A stretch of 7,862 nt of DNA from Ignavibacteriaceae bacterium (GTDB lineage Bacteria; Bacteroidota; Ignavibacteria; Ignavibacteriales; Ignavibacteriaceae): the NCBI GenBank assembly GCA_019912505.1, contig JAIOIM010000116.1:1-7862 (forward strand). Direction: 5' to 3'. A program made the translations under genes and the position numbers. The notes below the pieces were generated by a model. It had not been told where the DNA came from. It ran no database searches and was given only the letters and a program-made list of their open reading frames with translations. Positions 1-6,341 of the stretch are shown here, piece by piece. Positions within the stretch are counted from its first letter, which is position 1; every line of letters starts with the position of its first letter.

Positions 1-80
1 TTATATTGTTGAATCAAGAAAAATTTTGGCGAACGTTTTGTATATTACGCTTAAATTTTCCGCAGATTCTAAAGAACGAT

Positions 81-890
81 ATGACTTCATTAAAAAAATA
101 TTTTAGTTTTACAGATAAGAAACAGATTTGGCGGCTTCTAATTTCGGAAACTAACAAACTGGTAATTGAAACAAGGGATGTTGATAACAAGCAGGCATAT
201 TATTCGTGTTACAATCTTGAAAACGGAAAACTGCTTTTCAAAGAATTTCAGTTTGACGAAAAGTTTTGGCTCGGTATAGAAGAAGTAAATAATGATCTTA
301 TTTATTTGCACAAATTTGCAAAACCCGATTTGCCCTGGCACAAAGGGATAACCGCTTTTTCAATTACCAAAAAAAAAATTCTTTGGGCAAACAGTGAGAT
401 GAGTTTTTTATTTTCTGCGGAAGACGATATCTACGCCTATAAAAATAATTTTGATGGGAAAGAGTATTTTTTATTGGATGGGGAAAGCGGAGATGTAAAA
501 AAAGAATTAGGCGGGGATTTTAGTTATGTTAACCAAAAGAAAGAAGAACATGAAAAAGATTTTAGCAATTATATTTTCCCCGAAATAGCTGAGTCAAGTT
601 TGCAGGCAACCGGAATATTTTTAAAAGAAAAGGAAGAAAACAATATATCCGGGTATATTTATTCTGCAGAAAAAAATGGACTTTTATTCATTAATTATCA
701 TATTGCCGAAGAGGGCGGGGCATTAACGAATATTATTAAAATTATTGAAATTAACCGTGAAAGAGTTATTTTTAAAGAGACGTTAAATAAAAAAATAAAA
801 GTTTACATACCCGACTCATTTTTTATAAAGGATGATTTCCTTTTTTTGCTCAAGGAAAAAGAAATAGTTTTAGTTTACAAAATTTTTTAA
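81..890 (+). CDS. DUF4905-like uncharacterised protein
   Basis: A 269-residue protein of unknown function. The alternating hydrophobic/polar pattern with many short predicted beta strands, and the run FWLG (62-65), LHKFAKPDLPWHKGI (76-90), then ILW (100-102), resemble the DUF4905 family of Bacteroidota; I recognise this from memory, not from a search. No signal peptide, membrane segment or catalytic motif is visible, so it is probably cytoplasmic, perhaps a small beta-propeller-like fold. The frame is open upstream to an ATG at position 6, but those 25 extra residues look like non-coding translation and lie over a possible -10 box, so I chose the ATG at 81, which has only a weak purine stretch before it. 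Lines I sampled are 20-30% GC, lower than the next gene. It ends 15 nt before the AMMECR1 gene and could be the first gene of that operon. It contains a run of ten A's at 369-378. Confidence 0.72.
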   Translation: MTSLKKYFSFTDKKQIWRLLISETNKLVIETRDVDNKQAYYSCYNLENGKLLFKEFQFDEKFWLGIEEVNNDLIYLHKFAKPDLPWHKGITAFSITKKKILWANSEMSFLFSAEDDIYAYKNNFDGKEYFLLDGESGDVKKELGGDFSYVNQKKEEHEKDFSNYIFPEIAESSLQATGIFLKEKEENNISGYIYSAEKNGLLFINYHIAEEGGALTNIIKIIEINRERVIFKETLNKKIKVYIPDSFFIKDDFLFLLKEKEIVLVYKIF

Positions 891-905
891 CAACCCGGGA
901 GCTAT

Positions 906-1481
906 ATGCAATTAACAAATTCCGATAAAGGTATCCTTTTGTTAGCCGCCAGAGAATCTATTCTATCTCTATTCCGGCAGGTTCCGCGTACTACCATTGA
1001 GTATAGCGAATATCCAAATTTGTTGATGAAAGCCGGTGCATTCGTTACTCTTACTATCGGCGGACAACTGCGAGGTTGCATTGGTTACTTATCTTCCGAG
1101 AATGCTATTTTTGACACGGTGTGCGATGCAGCCCAACAAGCAGCCACAAATGATCCCCGGTTTTCGCCGCTAACTCTTTCCGAAATGGAGCATGTCAATA
1201 TCGAAATTTCGGTTCTCACACCACCACAGCCTATTCGTGTTTACGAGGATATAATTATAGGACAACACGGATTGATATTGGAAGAACCCCAGCACCGCGG
1301 CGTTCTTTTACCACAAGTTGCTGTTGACCATAATTTAACGACAGCGCAATTTTTATCGGCTCTCTGCGAAAAAGCCGGGATGGATTCTTTCGCCTGGCGT
1401 GAAAGAATGTTGAACATAAACGTATTCGGTGCAATTGTTTTTTCTGAGATCGGTAAGAGGAAAAGAACTTATGGCGGTTAG
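906..1481 (+). CDS. amrA: AMMECR1-domain protein (AmmeMemoRadiSam system protein A)
   Basis: A 191-residue protein, the usual length for a free-standing AMMECR1 domain. The family's signature hexapeptide LRGCIG is present at residues 55-60. It is followed by the conserved region with NDPRFSPLT (about 82-90) and VNIEISVLTPP (about 97-107), and by GVLLPQVA near 132-139. A good ribosome-binding site (GGGAG, 897-901) precedes the ATG. The molecular function is not established. In many prokaryotes the gene accompanies a MEMO1-like gene and a radical SAM gene, hence the system name, and the LRGCIG cysteine is thought to be functionally important. Here the MEMO1-like gene follows with an 11-nt overlap, which supports the assignment and suggests translational coupling. 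No signal peptide or membrane segment is visible, so it should be cytoplasmic. I am very confident of the family and uncertain of the reaction. Confidence 0.93.
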   Translation: MQLTNSDKGILLLAARESILSLFRQVPRTTIEYSEYPNLLMKAGAFVTLTIGGQLRGCIGYLSSENAIFDTVCDAAQQAATNDPRFSPLTLSEMEHVNIEISVLTPPQPIRVYEDIIIGQHGLILEEPQHRGVLLPQVAVDHNLTTAQFLSALCEKAGMDSFAWRERMLNINVFGAIVFSEIGKRKRTYGG

Positions 1482-2292
1482 TAGAAAGCCTGCTGTAGCA
1501 GGAATGTTCTATCCCTCCGATAAAGATGAGTTGATGACTCAGATAAAAACTCTGCTCGATATTTCTCAGCCGCGCGAAATTCCTGAAAATATAATCGGAT
1601 TGGTTTCTCCACACGCAGGTTATATATATTCGGGCAGCACAGCGGCTTATGCTTACAACACAATAAAAAACAAAAATTACAAAACCGTTATTATCCTTTC
1701 GCCGAGCCACCGCGAATATTTTTATGGCGCATGTATCTACAGCGGCGATGCATATGAAACTCCTCTCGGCGCAGTGGAAATTGATAAAGAGATGGCAATC
1801 AAACTTACTGCCGGAAGTAAATATCTTTTTACAGGCACCAAAGGGCATGATGATGAACATGCTGTTGAAGTTCAGATTCCCTTTCTGCAGATGGTATTAA
1901 CCAATTTTAAAATTGTGCCTATTGTTATGGGGGATCAAGCGCCGGAGGTAATAAAAGAAACTGCAAAACAAATTGCTTCGGCTGCGGATGATAACACGTT
2001 GATTGTTGCAAGTTCTGATCTCTCCCATTTTAATTCAAAAGCAGAAGCAGCAAAACTTGATGCTCTTGTGGAAAAAAGGATAATAGATTTTAACTTTACT
2101 CAACTTCAAAACGATGTGGAAAATAATAGATGTGAAGCTTGCGGCGCCGGACCTATTGTCGCTATGATGAACGCCGCAGAGATATTGGGGAAAAACCATT
2201 CAATCATTCTTAACCGCACCGATTCCGGGGATACTTCGGGGGATAACAGCCGTGTTGTGGGGTATCTTTCGGCTGCTATATATGGGAAATAA
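1471..2292 (+). CDS. amrB: MEMO1-like protein (AmmeMemoRadiSam system protein B)
   Basis: A 273-residue protein of the MEMO family, which is structurally related to the LigB/extradiol dioxygenase fold. Visible landmarks are AGMFYP (10-15), SPHAGYIYSG (46-55, His48), LSPSH (76-80, His80), EHAVEVQIPFLQ (129-140, His130), SSDLSHF (181-187) and the cysteine of EACGAGP (Cys224). His48, His80 and Cys224 correspond to the metal-site residues described for human MEMO1, so metal binding is plausible; the bacterial reaction is unknown. The frame is open back to 1429, but the ATG at 1471 starts the family-typical MAVSRKPAVAGMFYPS, is preceded by AGAGG (1456-1460), and gives the normal length. It overlaps the AMMECR1 gene by 11 nt and touches the next gene with no gap. 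A protein complex or shared pathway with AmrA is likely but is an inference. Confidence 0.94.
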   Translation: MAVSRKPAVAGMFYPSDKDELMTQIKTLLDISQPREIPENIIGLVSPHAGYIYSGSTAAYAYNTIKNKNYKTVIILSPSHREYFYGACIYSGDAYETPLGAVEIDKEMAIKLTAGSKYLFTGTKGHDDEHAVEVQIPFLQMVLTNFKIVPIVMGDQAPEVIKETAKQIASAADDNTLIVASSDLSHFNSKAEAAKLDALVEKRIIDFNFTQLQNDVENNRCEACGAGPIVAMMNAAEILGKNHSIILNRTDSGDTSGDNSRVVGYLSAAIYGK

Positions 2293-3219
2293 ATGATCGA
2301 CATAAAAAGCGAGATAACTTTTATCGGGGCAGGTAAAGCCGCTTCTTCAATCATAAAATCTTTTTGCAAAAGTAAACTTAATGTAACAACAATAATAAGC
2401 CGGAATATCAAATCGGCAAAAAAAATTGCTTCCGCTTACTCGTTAAAAAATTATTCAGACAGAATTGAAGACATACCTAAAACATCAAAAATAATTTTTC
2501 TTACCGTGCCGGATGACAAAATTGCTGAGACTGCCGAACAAATTGTTTCTAACAGATTCTCATTTAAAGATAAGTTATTCGTTCATATTTCGGGCACTCA
2601 TAATTCATCCTTACTTTCTGCGTTACAAGCTAAGGAAGCTATAACCGCATCGTTCCATATAATGTTTACCTTTCCTTCAAGGCTGCCGGTTAACTTTAGG
2701 GGTTGTTATGCCGCTGTTGAAACGGATAGTGAGAAGGCACGCAAAATACTTTTTCAACTCGCCGAAACAATTGGATTAAAACCGTTTGAATTAAAAAAGG
2801 ATGAAAAAGTATTTTACCACATCAGCGGTGTTGCTGCAAGTAATTTTTTATCGGGCATATTGTTTAGCGCCGAAAAGTCTGCAATTAACGCAAACATAAG
2901 CACTCAAGATTATTATGCTTTGCTGGAACCGATCATTCTCGGAACATTAAAGAACATAAAAAAGAACGGCGCCGCAGCTTCAGTTTCTGGACCAATTGAT
3001 AGAGGCGATTTACAAACAATTATATCGCATTTAAAAGTGCTCAAAAAAAAATCTACACCCAAAACCAGATATGCCAATATCTTGCTGTTAAATTACATTG
3101 CAAATTCACTCACCCTTCTTGAAGCTGTTGAAGAAAAATATGGGAGTTTAACCGGGGAACATAAAAAAATAAAATCGCTTCTTATAAAAAGTCTTAATGA
3201 GTTATCATCAGGTTTGTAA
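2293..3219 (+). CDS. Rossmann-fold and DUF2520 domain protein, putative NAD(P)-dependent dehydrogenase
   Basis: A 308-residue protein. The N-terminal half is a dinucleotide-binding Rossmann domain: strand ITFIGAGKAASSI (8-20) with a GxGxxxS-type loop, and TVPDDKI (71-77), as in the 6-phosphogluconate dehydrogenase/ProC-like superfamily. The C-terminal half is the all-helical DUF2520 domain with its hallmark SGPIDRGD (232-239) followed by TIISHL (242-247). The substrate is unknown. The usual SFHP-type linker motif appears here as SFHIMFTFPS (120-129), with Ile where Pro is common. The ATG directly abuts the MEMO-like stop codon with no intervening base, and GGGA at 2284-2287 may serve as its ribosome-binding site, so it is very probably co-translated with amrAB. 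Family members are often labelled oxidoreductase or ketopantoate-reductase-like without proof. The 9-A run at 3043-3051 does not disturb the frame. Confidence in the family is high. Confidence 0.9.
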   Translation: MIDIKSEITFIGAGKAASSIIKSFCKSKLNVTTIISRNIKSAKKIASAYSLKNYSDRIEDIPKTSKIIFLTVPDDKIAETAEQIVSNRFSFKDKLFVHISGTHNSSLLSALQAKEAITASFHIMFTFPSRLPVNFRGCYAAVETDSEKARKILFQLAETIGLKPFELKKDEKVFYHISGVAASNFLSGILFSAEKSAINANISTQDYYALLEPIILGTLKNIKKNGAAASVSGPIDRGDLQTIISHLKVLKKKSTPKTRYANILLLNYIANSLTLLEAVEEKYGSLTGEHKKIKSLLIKSLNELSSGL

Positions 3220-3297
3220 AGCAATATATCCCTCGTGCAGCAAGTTAAACATCCTATACGGCAGAAAAAAGATTACTTTCGGCTTTGCATATTTTAC

Positions 3298-3303
3298 TAT
3301 ATT
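3298..3303 (+). promoter_or_regulatory. possible -10 box for the glycyl-tRNA synthetase gene
   Basis: TATATT lies in the 121-nt gap before the synthetase, 26 nt upstream of its Shine-Dalgarno sequence. No convincing -35 hexamer is found at 16-18 nt. A TTTG sits at 3284-3287, but the spacing fits neither the sigma-70 nor the classic Bacteroidota arrangement. Support is weak, since AT-rich DNA gives such hexamers by chance. Confidence 0.22.
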
Positions 3304-3328
3304 AGCATCGAAAAAAAATTGAACTTTT

Positions 3329-3334
3329 GGAGGA
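3329..3334 (+). promoter_or_regulatory. strong Shine-Dalgarno sequence that points to an ATC start
   Basis: GGAGGA is the best ribosome-binding site in the window. Six bases separate it from the ATC at 3341, ideal spacing for a start there. An in-frame stop (TGA, 3320-3322) lies just upstream, so translation must begin between it and the conserved region. No ATG, GTG or TTG in this frame lies at a workable distance. The first ordinary start, GTG at 3383, is 48 nt away from this site. Confidence 0.7.
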
Positions 3335-3340
3335 TTCGTC

Positions 3341-4849
3341 ATCGAAAAACAAAAAAAAAATCAAAATGATATAATAGAAAAAGTGGTCTCTTTATCTAAA
3401 AGAAGAGGCTTTGTATTTCAGTCGAGCGAAATTTATGGAGGTTTAAACGGCTGCTGGGATTACGGTCCGCTTGGCGTTGAACTTTTAAAAAATATAAAAG
3501 AAGAGTGGTGGAAGTTTATGACCTTCCGCGAAAACGTGGAGGGATTAGACGCTTCTATACTTATGCATCCCCGCGTTTGGGAAGCATCGGGTCACGTTGA
3601 AAATTTTACTGATCCGATGATTGACTGTAAACAGTGTAAGGCGCGCTTTCGGCTTGATACATTTGCCGAACAGGTAAACGAAAAGAAAAAAAGAAAAACA
3701 CTCGAAGCCGTAAAAGAAAAACTTACCGGAGATCCGCTTCTTGAAAAATTTAATACCATCTTTGATAATGCGGAAGGTCAGGGCGATACAAAAGCCGCTG
3801 CCGCCTTTGAGGTTATGATAGAAGATGCTGATTTGAGCAAAGCAGTTCTTGGTGAAATGAACTGTCCGCAGTGCGGCACAAAAGAATCATTTACCGCAGC
3901 CCGCCAGTTTAATTTGATGTTTAAAACTTTTATGGGACCGGTTGAAGACTCGGGCGCCGCCGTTTATTTAAGACCCGAAACAGCACAGGGAATTTTTGTG
4001 AACTTCCTGAATGTGCAGGGTGCATCGCGGCAGAAACTGCCATTCGGTATAGCGCAAATAGGCAAAGCATTCCGTAACGAAATAAATACAAAAAATTTTC
4101 TTTTTAGAACCCGCGAATTTGAACAGATGGAAATGCAGTTTTTTGTAAAACCCGTTGACGATAAACAGTGGTACGATTACTGGAAATCTGAACGCCTTCA
4201 ATGGTACATCTCGCTTGGTATGAGTGAAGAAAATCTTCGCTACCACGATCATCCGGCTGATAAACTTGCTCATTATGCAAAAGAAGCTACCGATATTGAG
4301 TACAAATTTCCTTTCGGATGGGGCGAAATGGAAGGCATACATAACAGAACAGATTTTGATTTAAGCCGACACGAAAAATTTTCCGGAAAGTCATTAAAAT
4401 ATTTTGATGAAGAAACTAAAGAAAAATTCGTCCCGTTTATTATTGAAACTTCGGCTGGCGCAAGCCGTTCGTTTATGGCATTTTTAATTGATGCCTACGA
4501 TGAAGAAGCGGTAAACGATGAAACAAGAACCGTACTTCGTTTTCATCCGAAACTTGCTCCAATTAAAGCTGCAATATTTCCACTTGTTAATAAAGACGGT
4601 ATGCCAGAGATAGCAAGAAAAATTGAATCGGGTCTTCGTAAAAACTTCAAAGTATTTTACGATGATAAAGGCGCTGTCGGTAGAAGATACCGCCGCCAGG
4701 ACGAAGCAGGCACGCCCTTTTGTATAACGGTTGACACACAAACTCTTGAAGACCAAACTGTAACTGTTAGAGAGCGCGACTCGATGGGACAGGTAAGAGT
4801 TGGAATAGATATGATCGGTAAATATTTAATGGATAAAATATACTTTTAG
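3341..4849 (+). CDS. glyS: glycyl-tRNA synthetase, class II alpha2 type, with probable non-standard ATC start
   Basis: It charges tRNA-Gly with glycine in the cytoplasm. From ATC 3341 the product is 502 residues, a normal length for the dimeric bacterial/eukaryal-type enzyme; from GTG 3383 it would be 488. Landmarks in the 502-residue numbering are KRRGFVFQSSEIYGG (20-34), WDYGPLGVE (39-47), two CxxC pairs (96/99 and 175/178) that probably bind zinc, RPETAQGIF (211-219), motif 2 with FRNE (244-247) and REFEQME (258-264), and motif 3 as SAGASR (371-376), which keeps the arginine. An anticodon-binding domain from about 406 has GTPF (457-460) and TVRERDSMGQ near the end. I chose ATC because a strong Shine-Dalgarno sequence (3329-3334) sits before it, and because the GTG would remove part of the N-terminal helix (DIIEKVVSLSKRRGF). 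A point error or an indel in the A10 tract at 3351-3360 could also explain this. It stands alone and ends before a strong terminator. Confidence 0.95.
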   Translation: MEKQKKNQNDIIEKVVSLSKRRGFVFQSSEIYGGLNGCWDYGPLGVELLKNIKEEWWKFMTFRENVEGLDASILMHPRVWEASGHVENFTDPMIDCKQCKARFRLDTFAEQVNEKKKRKTLEAVKEKLTGDPLLEKFNTIFDNAEGQGDTKAAAAFEVMIEDADLSKAVLGEMNCPQCGTKESFTAARQFNLMFKTFMGPVEDSGAAVYLRPETAQGIFVNFLNVQGASRQKLPFGIAQIGKAFRNEINTKNFLFRTREFEQMEMQFFVKPVDDKQWYDYWKSERLQWYISLGMSEENLRYHDHPADKLAHYAKEATDIEYKFPFGWGEMEGIHNRTDFDLSRHEKFSGKSLKYFDEETKEKFVPFIIETSAGASRSFMAFLIDAYDEEAVNDETRTVLRFHPKLAPIKAAIFPLVNKDGMPEIARKIESGLRKNFKVFYDDKGAVGRRYRRQDEAGTPFCITVDTQTLEDQTVTVRERDSMGQVRVGIDMIGKYLMDKIYF

Positions 4850-4895
4850 AAAGACAAAAATTTACTATGCAACTTTAAGTTTGTATAGGTTGTAT

Positions 4896-4923
4896 AAGGC
4901 GGAGACATTGTCTCCGCTTTTTT
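4896..4923 (+). terminator. intrinsic (rho-independent) terminator after the glycyl-tRNA synthetase gene
   Basis: A perfect 8-bp stem GCGGAGAC/GTCTCCGC (4899-4906 with 4910-4917) closes a 3-nt ATT loop. It is followed at once by six T's (4918-4923), and A's on the left side (4896-4897) can extend the stem into the T tract. It sits 46 nt after the synthetase stop codon and before the TTG of the next gene, so it separates the two transcription units. Confidence 0.9.
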
Positions 4924-4945
4924 GTAAAATTATTTTGGTAAAAAT

Positions 4946-6088
4946 TTGAAAAAACAAATTATAATATTTTCGTTATTATTTATTGTTTCAGTCTTCCCGC
5001 AGGACAGTAATTTTGACGCTGCTGCCACCAAAGGAATTAAACAAATTTATAATATTAAGTTTGATAGCGCCGCAGTAACTTTTCGTTCGTTGATGGCAGA
5101 TTATCCAAGTCATCCTGCCGGAAGATTTTTTTTAGCGATGATAGATTGGTGGAAAATACTTTTAGATATCGATAATGAATCGAATGACGATATCTTTTAT
5201 CAAAAACTTGAAGATGTTATTTACCAGTGCGATGAAATATTAGATAAAGACCCTGAAAACATTGATGCTCTTTTTTTCAAAGGAGGCGCAATTGGTTTTA
5301 GGGGCAGATTGCATGCTTACCGCGAAAGCTGGATAAAAGCAGCCGATGACGGCAGGGAAGCACTGCCGATTGTGGAACGCGCCTCTCTGCTCGACCCCAA
5401 TAATATTGATGTGCAGCTTGGATTCGGGATATATAATTATTACGCTGATGTAATTCCAAATGATTACCCGATGCTAAAGCCGTTGATGATATTTTTTCCG
5501 GATGGCGACAAACAAAAAGGAATTGAGCAGCTCACGAATACTGCCCTTAACGGTAAATATGCAAAATATGAAGCTCGGTATTTTTTAGCTACTCTTTATT
5601 ATAGCTATGAAAATAACGCATTCATGTCGGACAAATATATTGATATGCTTCGTGTTGATTTTCCTGATAACCCGACCTTCCAAAGATGGAAGGGAAGAGT
5701 TGCTGCAAAAATGGGTAACTATGCAACAGCTTCTTTAGTGTTTAAAGATTTTTTACGAAAAGCAGATGAAAATAAACCGGGGTATAATAATCTAAACGCA
5801 AAACGAGAAGGCGCATATTACATCGGATTACAATTCCGATACACAAACGAACTTGATTCGGCTAACTATTTTCTGGAAAAATGCGCCGAGTATTCAAAAA
5901 TTCTTGATGAAGGTAAAGAGGAATCCGGCTTTATAATAAACGCATATTTATATCTCGGAATGATAAATGACGCGCAGGGGAAAAGGGAAAAAGCAATTGA
6001 GTTTTATAACAAACTTCTTGACATGAGGGAGTACGGTCGCTCGCACGAAATGGCAAAACAATATTTAGCAAAACCATCAGGCAGCTAA
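4946..6088 (+). CDS. exported tetratricopeptide-type helical-repeat protein
   Basis: A 380-residue protein predicted to be exported. It begins with a Sec-type signal peptide: MKK, a hydrophobic core IIIFSLLFIVSVF (5-17), then PQDS, with cleavage likely near residues 18-20. There is no lipobox cysteine. The rest is a chain of paired helices typical of TPR/Sel1-like scaffolds: AAVTFRSLMADYPSHPAGRFFLA (split across 42-64), CDEILDKDPENIDALFFKG (95-113), VERASLLDPNNIDVQLGFG (143-161) and AYLYLGMINDAQGKREKAIEFY near 333-354, the last a near-canonical TPR. The middle segment GFGIYNYYADVIPNDYP (159-175) resembles a conserved block in uncharacterised proteins of this phylum, by memory only. Such proteins usually act as periplasmic or outer-membrane scaffolds; the partner is unknown. 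The start is TTG at 4946, with only a weak ribosome-binding site, chosen because it begins the signal peptide. It lies just after a terminator, so it must have its own promoter or depend on read-through. Confidence 0.85.
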   Translation: MKKQIIIFSLLFIVSVFPQDSNFDAAATKGIKQIYNIKFDSAAVTFRSLMADYPSHPAGRFFLAMIDWWKILLDIDNESNDDIFYQKLEDVIYQCDEILDKDPENIDALFFKGGAIGFRGRLHAYRESWIKAADDGREALPIVERASLLDPNNIDVQLGFGIYNYYADVIPNDYPMLKPLMIFFPDGDKQKGIEQLTNTALNGKYAKYEARYFLATLYYSYENNAFMSDKYIDMLRVDFPDNPTFQRWKGRVAAKMGNYATASLVFKDFLRKADENKPGYNNLNAKREGAYYIGLQFRYTNELDSANYFLEKCAEYSKILDEGKEESGFIINAYLYLGMINDAQGKREKAIEFYNKLLDMREYGRSHEMAKQYLAKPSGS

Positions 6089-6248
6089 TCAAATAATAGT
6101 AAATGACGAATCAATAATTAGTTTGCCTATGATTTGGTTGAGGTAAAATACCGCTCCTATAAAATTCTATTTCGCTCAATCTTTAATACACAGATTATGA
6201 GTGCTTAAAAACCGCCAATCTTCAACCTGGCAGGATAAAAACCCACTT

Positions 6249-6278
6249 TTGCAAAACTTACAAAAACTAAATTATATT
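6249..6278 (+). promoter_or_regulatory. possible sigma-70-like promoter for the hydrolase gene, in a 253-bp spacer
   Basis: TTGCAA (6249-6254) and TATATT (6273-6278) are separated by 18 nt, close to a vegetative promoter, and end 63 nt before the ATG at 6342. The rest of the 6089-6341 spacer is AT-rich. I see no gene, strong hairpin with a T tract, or tRNA in it, so no clear terminator follows the TPR gene. Confidence 0.35.
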
Positions 6279-6341
6279 TAATTCCGATTCATCAATTCAA
6301 TAATTCTTATTAAATTATGTTTATCATAAATCGAAATTATT

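Noticed and set aside
6..80. N-terminal extension of the first gene from an ATG at position 6
   Set aside because: The extra 25 residues look unlike the rest of the protein, lie over a possible -10 box, and the ATG at 81 fits the family start better.
1429..1470. Upstream ATG for the MEMO-like gene, adding 14 residues
   Set aside because: It lies inside the AMMECR1 coding end, has no ribosome-binding site, and the ATG at 1471 gives the family-typical N-terminus.
1255..1860. 201-residue open frame on the minus strand
   Set aside because: It is antisense to two well-supported conserved genes and its translation is cysteine-rich with no recognisable domain, so it is a shadow frame.
3968..4342. 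124-residue minus-strand open frame within the glycyl-tRNA synthetase gene
   Set aside because: It lies wholly opposite motif 2 and neighbouring conserved synthetase sequence and looks like a composition artefact.
6089..6341. Possible small gene, RNA gene or riboswitch in the spacer
   Set aside because: No stable hairpin, no tRNA-like fold and no convincing short frame with a ribosome-binding site was seen; CCTGGCAGG near 6226 is only a 4-bp inverted repeat.
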